This document shows, piece by piece, positions 8,771 to 15,225 of a DNA stretch of 17,742 nucleotides (within the stretch, counting starts at the first letter, position 1; every line of letters begins with the position of its first letter). The position numbers and the translations under genes are program-made. The notes under the pieces were generated by a model. That model was not told the DNA's origin and ran no database searches. It was given only the letters and a program-made list of their open reading frames with translations. The stretch comes from JBBRMQ01 sp038230775. GTDB taxonomy: Bacteria; Acidobacteriota; Thermoanaerobaculia; Gp7-AA8. The stretch spans positions 1-17,742 of the forward strand of contig JBBRMQ010000068.1 of assembly GCA_038230775.1 (NCBI GenBank), in the 5' to 3' direction.

Positions 8771-9595
8771 TCAGAGCGGGGCGCCGTTCTTGATCACGAT
8801 CATCTTCCTGAACAGCCAGAAAATGATGCGCGACGGCACCAACAGCAGCAGCGCGTGACCCGCGATGCTGAGGAGGGCCCGTGGGGTTGGTTTGAATCCG
8901 TAATCGCGAATGGCGCGAACCTTAAGCCGGGTCGTATCGCGCAGGGCCGCCTTGAGCCAGGTGTTCTTCGTCGCGCCACTGTGCAGGCGATAAGCGACCA
9001 GCTCTTCCTGCAGATTGTGGAACTTTCCTGATCGGGCCAGCCGCAGCCACAACCCGTAATCCTCCGCATGCCGGAATTCATCGTCGTAACCTCCGGCGGC
9101 AAGCAGTGCCTGTCGACGCGCCATGACGGCCGGCTGCGCAATGCAGTTCATGATGAGGATGGAGGTCTTGATTGCTTCATCGGTCTCCGGATAACGGCGC
9201 GTGCCGATCGTCCGAGACTTCTCGTCGACGTAACGGATCGCCGAACCGACGAGCACGTGGTCCTGGTGAGCGCGCAAGAACTCGATCTGTTTGCGGAAGC
9301 GGTCAGGCTCACAGAAGTCGTCCGAGTCGATGAACGCGATGAATTCGCCACGTCCCTCGCTGAGTCCTTTGTTTCGCAATGCCGTCAGGCCAAGATAGGA
9401 ATCCGTCGTGATGACGCGAAGCCGGGCGTCCGGAAAGGCGCGTTCAATGCGCTGCGCGTTCGAGGGATCTCCGTCGTTGATGAGGAGGTACTCGAAATCC
9501 GGGAACGATTGCGACAGGACGCTTGCGATCGTCTCGTCGATGTATTCGACGTTCGTGTAGAACGGCGTGAAGACCGTCAGCGCCGGCGGGGTCAC
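8771..9595 (-). CDS. Family 2 glycosyltransferase
   Basis: This 274-residue protein is a GT-A fold inverting glycosyltransferase. It starts LTVFTPFYTNVEYIDETIASVL, typical of GT2, with the nucleotide-binding LINDGDP at 38-44 and the metal-binding DSDD motif at 90-93. The probable catalytic base lies in HAEDYGLWLRLA (Glu178-Asp179). A hydrophobic C-terminal segment (about 243-262) may tie it to the membrane. It should add one sugar to a lipid-linked acceptor at the cytoplasmic face, but donor and linkage cannot be told. The GTG start at 9595 overlaps the stop of the upstream DUF2304 gene by four bases (GTGA). It is the last gene of a four-gene minus-strand operon. Confidence 0.9.
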   Translation of the reverse strand: MTPPALTVFTPFYTNVEYIDETIASVLSQSFPDFEYLLINDGDPSNAQRIERAFPDARLRVITTDSYLGLTALRNKGLSEGRGEFIAFIDSDDFCEPDRFRKQIEFLRAHQDHVLVGSAIRYVDEKSRTIGTRRYPETDEAIKTSILIMNCIAQPAVMARRQALLAAGGYDDEFRHAEDYGLWLRLARSGKFHNLQEELVAYRLHSGATKNTWLKAALRDTTRLKVRAIRDYGFKPTPRALLSIAGHALLLLVPSRIIFWLFRKMIVIKNGAPL

Positions 9596-9936
9596 TCGCG
9601 CTCTTGTGCGTCACGGATCGCGATCGAGCGCACGAGGCGCGTGATCTGACTTTCCAGCCGCTTCATCCGCACGTAAACGGCGAAGAATCCGAGGAGCATG
9701 CCAAGGATGCCGCAGTAGAAGACGAGGTCGGCGCCGCGGCCGATGCCCAGAAAGTGTGCGATGGCGACGGTGATGGAGGGGCGCAGGATCGCGATGGCGG
9801 CAACGATCCAGAGCGCCGCCCAGGCGAATGCGGTGCGCCAGTCGACGGCGTGCGATGCCGCGGCAGCGAGCGTCGCCGCGACGACGACGGCCGCGACGAT
9901 CAGAGCGATGCTTTGAAAGCTGGTCAGCGCACCCAT
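9592..9936 (-). CDS. Small DUF2304-like membrane protein
   Basis: This 114-residue protein has three hydrophobic segments (about 8-25, 35-52 and 65-90). It then has a charged C-terminal helix, VRMKRLESQITRLVRSIAI, that looks able to form a short coiled coil. The size, the GRGADLVFYCGI motif in the middle and the charged tail match DUF2304 proteins. These are often encoded next to Dpm1-like GT2 genes, as here. Their function is not established; a role as membrane partner of the glycosyltransferase is an inference from gene order. ATG 9936 overlaps the upstream GT2 by 13 bases, and the stop overlaps the next GT2 by four. Confidence 0.8.
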   Translation of the reverse strand: MGALTSFQSIALIVAAVVVAATLAAAASHAVDWRTAFAWAALWIVAAIAILRPSITVAIAHFLGIGRGADLVFYCGILGMLLGFFAVYVRMKRLESQITRLVRSIAIRDAQERE

Positions 9937-10595
9937 CGTCCGAAGAGATAGTCAAACGCCACGCGAATCGCGTGAACTCCACGCTGACCTTTGCGGCGAG
10001 CGTATTCAGTATAACGAACGCGCACCGGCACCTCGACGTACGGCAGCCCGCTCGCGCGAATCTGGTCCATGATCTCGCTGGCGTGTGCCATGCGGTCGAG
10101 GCGGATGTGAATGGCCTGAGCCCCGCGGCGGGAGAACGCGCGCAGACCGTTGTGCGCGTCGGTGACGTCGAGCCCGGACGTGAGCCGCGTGAAAATGATC
10201 GCCAGCTTCAGCGTCAGCCGGCGCAGTGCCGGGACATCGCTGCCGCCGGTGAAGCGCGATCCGAGAACGAAATCGGCGCGGTGTTCGTAGACCGGCGCGA
10301 GAAGCACGGGCAGGTCTTCCGCGCTGTGCTGTCCGTCTGCGTCGAACGTGACGATCGCGGTGGCGCCGTGGCGCAGTGCGTAGTCAAGGCCAGTCTGCAA
10401 CGCGGCGCCCTGCCCACGGTTGATGACGTGTTTCAGAACGATCGCGCCGGCGGAGCGTGCGGCATCCACGGTCCCGTCGCCGGAGCAGTCATCGACGACG
10501 ACGACTTTCCCGATCTTCGTGCGCAGATCAGCGACCACCGACCCGATGACGGTCGCTTCGTTGTAGGCAGGTACGACGACCCACTCACCGGCCAA
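9924..10595 (-). CDS. Dpm1-like family 2 glycosyltransferase
   Basis: This 223-residue protein resembles dolichyl/polyprenyl-phosphate sugar synthases. It has VVPAYNEATVIGSVV at 7-21, VVDDCSGDGT at 33-42, NRGQGAALQTGLDYAL at about 59-74, the DADGQH metal-binding motif at 85-90 and GSRF followed by a typical HNGLRAFSR region near 150. It lacks the C-terminal membrane helices of some relatives; the small membrane protein next door may compensate. It would transfer a sugar from a nucleotide donor to undecaprenyl phosphate, giving the donor for a GT-C enzyme. The start is TTG 10595, preceded by GGGAG at 10600-10604 in minus-strand reading. It overlaps the SIS gene by 11 bases. Confidence 0.88.
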   Translation of the reverse strand: MAGEWVVVPAYNEATVIGSVVADLRTKIGKVVVVDDCSGDGTVDAARSAGAIVLKHVINRGQGAALQTGLDYALRHGATAIVTFDADGQHSAEDLPVLLAPVYEHRADFVLGSRFTGGSDVPALRRLTLKLAIIFTRLTSGLDVTDAHNGLRAFSRRGAQAIHIRLDRMAHASEIMDQIRASGLPYVEVPVRVRYTEYARRKGQRGVHAIRVAFDYLFGRWVR

Positions 10596-11184
10596 CGGAC
10601 TCCCACTTGGTTTGGGTCACCTTCAGCGACGGATGGCTCACCAGCATGTGCCACACCACCGCGCACAACCCCTCGGTATGCGGCGTGATGCGATCCGCGG
10701 CGGCCGTCGGGATCACGACGCATTCGTCCGCCATCTTCTTCGTGTAGCCGCCGTCCTTGCCAACGATGCCGAAGATCCGCGCGCGCCGCGACTTCGCCTC
10801 GTCGATCGCCTTCACCAGATTCACGGACACGTTCTTCTCCACGTTTCCTCCGCCGACCGAGAAGATGAGGATTGCGTCGCGATCGGAGATCCGCGAGATC
10901 TTGAGCCATTCGACGAACGACGTTTCCCATCCTTCATCGTTGATGCGGGCCGTCAGCTCCGACACGTTGTCGGTGGGCGTGTACGCCTCGAATCCGCAGA
11001 TCTTCCGGAAGTCGTTGACGGCATGACTGGCGTGTCCCGCCGAGCCGCCGACGCCGAGGATGAAGAGTCGCCCGCCGCGATCGCGTGACTCCGCGAGGCG
11101 CTGGGCGAGACGGTCGATCGCCACCGCATCGAGCCGGCGCACGATGTCGATCGTCTCGGCGATGTACTCTTCAGCGAAAGACAT
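10585..11184 (-). CDS. SIS-domain sugar isomerase, GmhA-like
   Basis: This 199-residue protein has the SIS fold of phosphosugar isomerases. GVGGSAGHASHA lies near residues 44-55, DNVSELTARINDEGWETSF lines up with the GmhA segment that follows its active-site helix, and VGGGN replaces the usual STSGN. Near the end is ADRITPHTEGLCAVVWHML. GmhA converts sedoheptulose-7-phosphate to D-glycero-D-manno-heptose-7-phosphate. The presence of GmhB-like and HddA-like genes next door supports that role. Two points differ from E. coli GmhA: the catalytic Glu65 position reads Asp in my alignment, and the region of His180 is shifted by one residue. It may therefore be a divergent isomerase. ATG 11184 is preferred over TTG 11205, and no ribosome binding site is seen. 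The start codon overlaps that of the divergent gene. Confidence 0.75.
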   Translation of the reverse strand: MSFAEEYIAETIDIVRRLDAVAIDRLAQRLAESRDRGGRLFILGVGGSAGHASHAVNDFRKICGFEAYTPTDNVSELTARINDEGWETSFVEWLKISRISDRDAILIFSVGGGNVEKNVSVNLVKAIDEAKSRRARIFGIVGKDGGYTKKMADECVVIPTAAADRITPHTEGLCAVVWHMLVSHPSLKVTQTKWESVGR

Positions 11185-12907
11185 GGCGCAGTCAGGGTAC
11201 CGCAAGTTCGCCGCGCTTCTTGTGACCGCCGCCGCGGTGCGGGCGGTGTCGCTGCAGTGGCTGCATCCGGTGACCTGGGACGAGATCGAGTTCTTCCGGG
11301 CGACGAAGTGGATCTCTCAGGGACTCGTCCCGTTTCGCGACTTCTGGGAGCATCACACGCCGCTCCAGTGGTTTGTGTTCGCGCCCTTTGCGGCATTCGC
11401 AAACTCCGCGGGCGTGGCAGCGATCGTGGCCATGCGGTGGGCGCAGGTCCCGCTGTGGATCGCCACCTTCGTCGCGCTGTATTTATGGATGCGGGACCTC
11501 TCGATCGCGGCCCGCCTCGCTGCGATCTTGCTCGCCGTCTGCAGTTCGATGTTCATGCTCGCCGCGGTCGAGTACCGGATCGATACCGTTGGCTGCGCGC
11601 TTTTCGTGTTTGCGTTGCTGCTGTGGCAACGCGAGCGCTGGTTCGCCACGGGCGCGCTGCTGTGCCTCGCGGGATTCGCCAACATCCGCCTCGGCCCGCT
11701 TCTGGCGGCGACGCTGCTCGTGTTCGTTGTCCCTCTCCTCGCGAAGCGGGAAGAGGGTGGCCGAAGGCCGGGTGAGGGGCTCAAGCTGATTGCGGGGGCC
11801 GTGGCCGTATTCGCAATGTGCCTGACATATCTCGTCGCCACACACAGCGCGTCGATCGCCTTTCGCAGCGTGTGGTCCGACAACTACGTCGGGGACAAGC
11901 TCGCCCACGGGCCACGTTGGATGTTCCTCCATCGCCTCGCGGTGCCATTCGGAATCCGGCCTCTCGAATCGGTCGGCCCTCTGTTCAGCGCCGGATCCAT
12001 CGACGTCGCCACGATCGCCATCATTCTGTTAGGCGTACCCGCGCTGATCCGGAGCCTTCGCCGTCGCGACCAGTACTTCACGCTGGCTCTGCTTCAGATC
12101 GTCAACATCGTCTTCATCGCCATGATGAAGTTCATCCATCACTATCACTTCGAGATCGCCGTTCTGCTGATGCTTCCGTTCGTCGCGCTGCAGCTCGAGG
12201 GCATCGACTGGCGCGCGACCTTCGCCATCGTCGCGATCGCATCCGCGGTCAACGTGTACGCGTCGGTCTTTCGCGGCAAGGAAGACGACATGCGGTACGA
12301 GGACTTCGTGATGAAGGAAGCCGACGCGCGCACGACCGGCAAGGTCTTCGACGGTGTCGGCCGCGCGCTCCGCCGCGAGCCGGCGTACCGCTACTGGTTT
12401 CTGCCCGCGCTGCAGCCCATTCTCGAAAGCACCGGCCGGATCGAGCCCTACCGAGCCACGGAGCTGCCGGAAGCTGTCATCGCCGACTATCGCGTGTACG
12501 GATATCTGAAAGCGCATCCGCAACTCGCGGCAACCTTCACGTCTCACTACCTGCCGCTGTGGCGCAATCTCTGGATCCCTGCATTCAGCTCGCGCGGCAC
12601 GGGCGATTGGATCGCGCCCGTGAGTGGCAGGTATCGCATCGTCCGATCGGAGGCGCTCGCCAATCATCCCTGGTTCCGTCACCCTCTGGAGATCGGAGTC
12701 TTCGATACCAACGTTGCTCCGCTCGATCTGCACGGCGGCGGCGAAATCATCACAGTTACGCGCAACCAACACATCCATGTTGACGCCGCGCCGAACATCG
12801 GCGTCATGATTGTTCCCATGAACGAACCGGTCTTCTTCCGCCAGCCGGCCCACGGCGTGACACTCGACGCGGTCGCGCCGGCGATCACTCATGTTCCTCA
12901 TTTCTGA
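11183..12907 (+). CDS. GT39-like polytopic membrane glycosyltransferase
   Basis: This 574-residue protein has about ten membrane segments in its first 360 residues and then a soluble, probably periplasmic, C-terminal part. The first loop carries TWDEIEFFRATKWI with Asp33-Glu34, the acidic pair typical of GT39/PMT/ArnT-type GT-C enzymes, followed by FRDFWEHHTPLQW. Such enzymes use a polyprenyl-phosphate sugar on the outer face of the membrane; the Dpm1-like enzyme encoded nearby could supply it. ATG 11183 is inferred from the onset of the first helix (residues 8-24). The frame is open to 11060, but that stretch is a shadow of the opposite gene. Residues about 184-199 (LLAKREEGGRRPGEGLK region) come from a REP-like palindrome read in frame. 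The stop overlaps the next start as TGATG. Confidence 0.85.
   Translation: MAQSGYRKFAALLVTAAAVRAVSLQWLHPVTWDEIEFFRATKWISQGLVPFRDFWEHHTPLQWFVFAPFAAFANSAGVAAIVAMRWAQVPLWIATFVALYLWMRDLSIAARLAAILLAVCSSMFMLAAVEYRIDTVGCALFVFALLLWQRERWFATGALLCLAGFANIRLGPLLAATLLVFVVPLLAKREEGGRRPGEGLKLIAGAVAVFAMCLTYLVATHSASIAFRSVWSDNYVGDKLAHGPRWMFLHRLAVPFGIRPLESVGPLFSAGSIDVATIAIILLGVPALIRSLRRRDQYFTLALLQIVNIVFIAMMKFIHHYHFEIAVLLMLPFVALQLEGIDWRATFAIVAIASAVNVYASVFRGKEDDMRYEDFVMKEADARTTGKVFDGVGRALRREPAYRYWFLPALQPILESTGRIEPYRATELPEAVIADYRVYGYLKAHPQLAATFTSHYLPLWRNLWIPAFSSRGTGDWIAPVSGRYRIVRSEALANHPWFRHPLEIGVFDTNVAPLDLHGGGEIITVTRNQHIHVDAAPNIGVMIVPMNEPVFFRQPAHGVTLDAVAPAITHVPHF
11731..11779 (+). repeat. REP-like palindromic element inside a coding sequence
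   Basis: Two hairpins stand side by side. CCCTCTCCTCGC pairs with GCGGGAAGAGGG around a GAA loop (11731-11757, one mismatch), and GGCC-GAA-GGCC follows at 11759-11769. The stretch ends in GGGTGAGGGG. The order of an inverted CCCTCT/AGAGGG hairpin, a short GGCCGAAGGCC hairpin and a GGTGAGGG tail matches a type of palindromic repeat common between genes in several GC-rich bacteria (from memory). Here it is read in frame in the GT39-like gene, coding a polar Arg/Gly/Glu loop between two membrane segments. Confidence 0.7.
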
Positions 12908-13482
12908 TGCGAAAAGCGCTCTTTCTCGATCGTGACGGCGTTCTCGACGACCTCGCCCTTCACGAGGACACAAGCGGCTGGGAAGCTCCCCGCCATGCGG
13001 GCGAGGTTCATCTTCGACCCGGCGTTCGCGAGGCGCTGCAGCAGGCGGCGGACGACGGATGGTTGATCTTCGTCGTCTCGAATCAGCCCGATGCCGCGAA
13101 AGGCAAGGTGACGCAGGCGGATCTCGACGCGGTGCACGAGCGTCTGCTGCAGCTTCTGGACGGTGCACCGATCAAGGAGTTTTTCTACTGCTTCCATCGC
13201 GCCGAGGATCGGTGCGAGTGCCGGAAGCCGGGGACGCAATCGGTGCTGACCGCGGCGACAAAATACAACGTCGATCTCGCCCAGTCGTGGTTCGTGGGCG
13301 ACGTCGACGCCGACATCGAATGCGGCCTCCGCGCCGGGACACACACCGCGCTGCTAGAATACGAACACTCGAGCGACAAGCGGGGAAATCAACGCGCCGA
13401 CCTGGTTTGTCGTGACCTCGGTCACGTCGTGCGCATCCTGACGGCGCGTAAATCGGACGATGGCTCTGAAACTGAAGATTGA
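12907..13482 (+). CDS. gmhB: HAD-IIIA phosphatase, GmhB-like (heptose 1,7-bisphosphate 7-phosphatase)
   Basis: This 191-residue protein has the HAD motifs in order. FLDRDGV contains the catalytic Asp8 and Asp10, VVSNQPD is at 56-62, RKPG has the motif III Lys, and GDVDADIECG at 131-140 holds the acidic motif IV. The zinc-site pattern CFH...CEC (Cys95, His97, Cys103, Cys105) marks the GmhB/histidinol-phosphatase subgroup; the gap between the two halves is shorter than in E. coli GmhB. GmhB removes the 7-phosphate of D-glycero-D-manno-heptose-1,7-bisphosphate in the cytoplasm. The heptose kinase two genes downstream supports this over histidinol phosphatase. ATG 12907 overlaps the upstream TGA. 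The last 23 bases overlap the transaldolase gene. Confidence 0.85.
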   Translation: MRKALFLDRDGVLDDLALHEDTSGWEAPRHAGEVHLRPGVREALQQAADDGWLIFVVSNQPDAAKGKVTQADLDAVHERLLQLLDGAPIKEFFYCFHRAEDRCECRKPGTQSVLTAATKYNVDLAQSWFVGDVDADIECGLRAGTHTALLEYEHSSDKRGNQRADLVCRDLGHVVRILTARKSDDGSETED

Positions 13483-14170
13483 CGTGTACGCCGACGGCGC
13501 GGATGTTCGCGACATGCTGAGCGCGCGCAACGGCGGGATCGTCCGCGGATTCACGACTAACCCGACGCTCATGCGCAAGTCGGGGATCTCCGATTACGAG
13601 GCCTTCGCGCACGAGGCGCTGGCCGCCGTTTCGGGAATGCCGATCTCCTTCGAAGTCTTCGCCGATGAGTTTGCGGAGATGGAGCGCCAGGCCAAACGCA
13701 TCGCGACCTGGGGCGAAGGCGTCTTCGTCAAGATCCCGATCACCAACACGCGCGGCGAAACGGCGGTCCCGCTCGTGAAGCGGCTGTCAGCCGCCGGCGT
13801 GAAGCTGAACATCACCGCGATTCTCACCCTCGATCAAGTACGCGAGATCACCGCGGCACTCGACCCGAAGACGCCGGCGATCATCTCAGTGTTCGCCGGA
13901 CGCATCGCCGACACCGGGCGCGACCCGGTTCCGCTCATGCGCGAGGCCGTCGCGATCGCCAAAGCAAAACCGAAGGCGCAAGTGCTCTGGGCCAGTCCGC
14001 GTGAGCTGCTGAACATCTTCCAGGCGGAGGAGTGCGGCTGCCACATCATTACCGTGACCAACGAGATCCTGAAGAAGCTCGCGGGTGTCGGAAAGTCTCT
14101 GGATGAGTTGTCGCTCGATACCGTGAAGATGTTCTTCAACGACGCGGCCGCGGCAGGGTTCACGCTGTGA
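13460..14170 (+). CDS. TalC/Fsa-like transaldolase
   Basis: This 236-residue protein belongs to the short transaldolase family (TalC and fructose-6-phosphate aldolase). FTTNPTLMRKSG is at 31-42, and the Schiff-base Lys is Lys91 in VFVKIPIT. LNITAIL at 117-123 and SVFAGRIADTGRDP complete the TIM-barrel signature. The reaction moves dihydroxyacetone units among fructose-6-phosphate, erythrose-4-phosphate and sedoheptulose-7-phosphate. It sits between GmhB-like and HddA-like genes, with overlaps on both sides. I infer that it feeds sedoheptulose-7-phosphate into heptose synthesis, although fructose-6-phosphate aldolase activity cannot be excluded. ATG 13460 lies 23 bases inside the upstream gene. 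The stop TGA overlaps the next GTG start by four bases. Confidence 0.85.
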   Translation: MALKLKIDVYADGADVRDMLSARNGGIVRGFTTNPTLMRKSGISDYEAFAHEALAAVSGMPISFEVFADEFAEMERQAKRIATWGEGVFVKIPITNTRGETAVPLVKRLSAAGVKLNITAILTLDQVREITAALDPKTPAIISVFAGRIADTGRDPVPLMREAVAIAKAKPKAQVLWASPRELLNIFQAEECGCHIITVTNEILKKLAGVGKSLDELSLDTVKMFFNDAAAAGFTL

Positions 14171-15225
14171 TCGTTACGCGGACACCGTTCCGCGTGACGC
14201 TCGGCGGCGGAGGCACCGATCTTCCGTCGTACTACTCGCAGAACGGCGGCTTCATCTTCGCGATGGGGCTCGACAAGTACATGTACGTCACCGTCAACCG
14301 GCCGGTGGTCGGGCGGCACGTCCGGCTGCACTACTCCCACTCCGAAGTGGTGGAGCACGTGTCTCAGCTGCGACACGAGCTGGCGCGCGAAGCGCTGATC
14401 CTGCACGGAATCGAGGAGGCGTTCGAAGTGGCATCCATTGCCGATCTTCCAGCCGGCACCGGCCTCGGCTCCTCGAGCTGCTATCTCGTCGGGCTGCTCA
14501 ACGCACTGCATCACGACCGCCGTGACTACGTTCCGCTGCAGACTCTTGCGGAAGAGGCCTGCCACATCGAGCTCGACATCCTCAAGGAAGGCATCGGCAA
14601 ACAGGATCAGTACATGGCGGCGTATGGCGGTCTGACCGTCCTGGAGATTGCGCGCGATGGCCGGGTCACCGTGCGACAGCTCGGACCGAGCAGCAGCGAC
14701 ATCGCCGAGTTCGTCGCGCACACCCACATCTACTACACGGGAGCGTCGAGGGACGCGCGCGAAGTGCTCGCGGACCAGAACCTTGCCATGCAGAAGAAGG
14801 ACAGCGTCGACCACAACCGCGTCGCCGACAGCCTGCACCGCATCAGGGACCTCGGCTACCGCATCCTCGAGACCATCGAGTCCGGCAATTACGATCGCTG
14901 GGGCCAGCTGCTCGACGAGCATTGGCAGGCGAAGAAGAAGATGTCCTCGAAGATCAGCCTCTCGATCGTCGACGACATCTACGATGAGGTACGCAAGCGA
15001 TTCGGAGTCCTCGGCGGCAAGATCATCGGCGCTGGTGGCGGTGGCTTCCTGATGCTCTACTGCGCATCGCACCACGCCGCTCTCGAACAGTACATGGCGG
15101 AGCGAGGCATGCCCCGCATGCATTACACGATCGAAGCCGAGGGGACGAAGGTGATCTCACAGATGGGGCAGGGGTTTCTGTCCACGTCGCGGACGATGGC
15201 CGGCGCGGCGCAGGGAACGGTGTGA
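14167..15225 (+). CDS. hddA: GHMP kinase, HddA-like D-glycero-D-manno-heptose 7-phosphate kinase
   Basis: This 352-residue protein has the GHMP kinase layout. RTPFRVTLGGGGTDLPSYY at 5-23 is typical of HddA and its relatives, LDKYMYVTVN follows, and the ATP-binding loop is PAGTGLGSSS at 95-104. GIGKQDQYMAAYGG holds conserved active-site residues, and GAGGGGFLML is near 290. HddA phosphorylates C1 of D-glycero-D-manno-heptose-7-phosphate to give the alpha-1,7-bisphosphate of the GDP-heptose branch. GmhB-like and GmhA-like neighbours support the assignment over a fucose or galactose kinase. The GTG start at 14167 overlaps the transaldolase stop (GTGA); AGGG at 14155-14158 may serve as ribosome binding site. 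Confidence 0.88.
   Translation: MIVTRTPFRVTLGGGGTDLPSYYSQNGGFIFAMGLDKYMYVTVNRPVVGRHVRLHYSHSEVVEHVSQLRHELAREALILHGIEEAFEVASIADLPAGTGLGSSSCYLVGLLNALHHDRRDYVPLQTLAEEACHIELDILKEGIGKQDQYMAAYGGLTVLEIARDGRVTVRQLGPSSSDIAEFVAHTHIYYTGASRDAREVLADQNLAMQKKDSVDHNRVADSLHRIRDLGYRILETIESGNYDRWGQLLDEHWQAKKKMSSKISLSIVDDIYDEVRKRFGVLGGKIIGAGGGGFLMLYCASHHAALEQYMAERGMPRMHYTIEAEGTKVISQMGQGFLSTSRTMAGAAQGTV

Noticed and set aside
11060..11182. Upstream extension of the GT39-like frame
   Set aside because: It lies over the N-terminal codons of the divergent SIS isomerase and has Arg/Ser-rich shadow composition.
12029..13168. A 379-codon minus-strand frame opposite the GT39-like and GmhB-like genes
   Set aside because: It spans the junction of two good genes and is rich in Arg, Asp and Glu without motifs.
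13834..15123. A 429-codon minus-strand frame opposite the transaldolase and heptose kinase
   Set aside because: The plus-strand genes have clear catalytic motifs throughout; the minus-strand product matches no family I know and is a mirror of codon bias.
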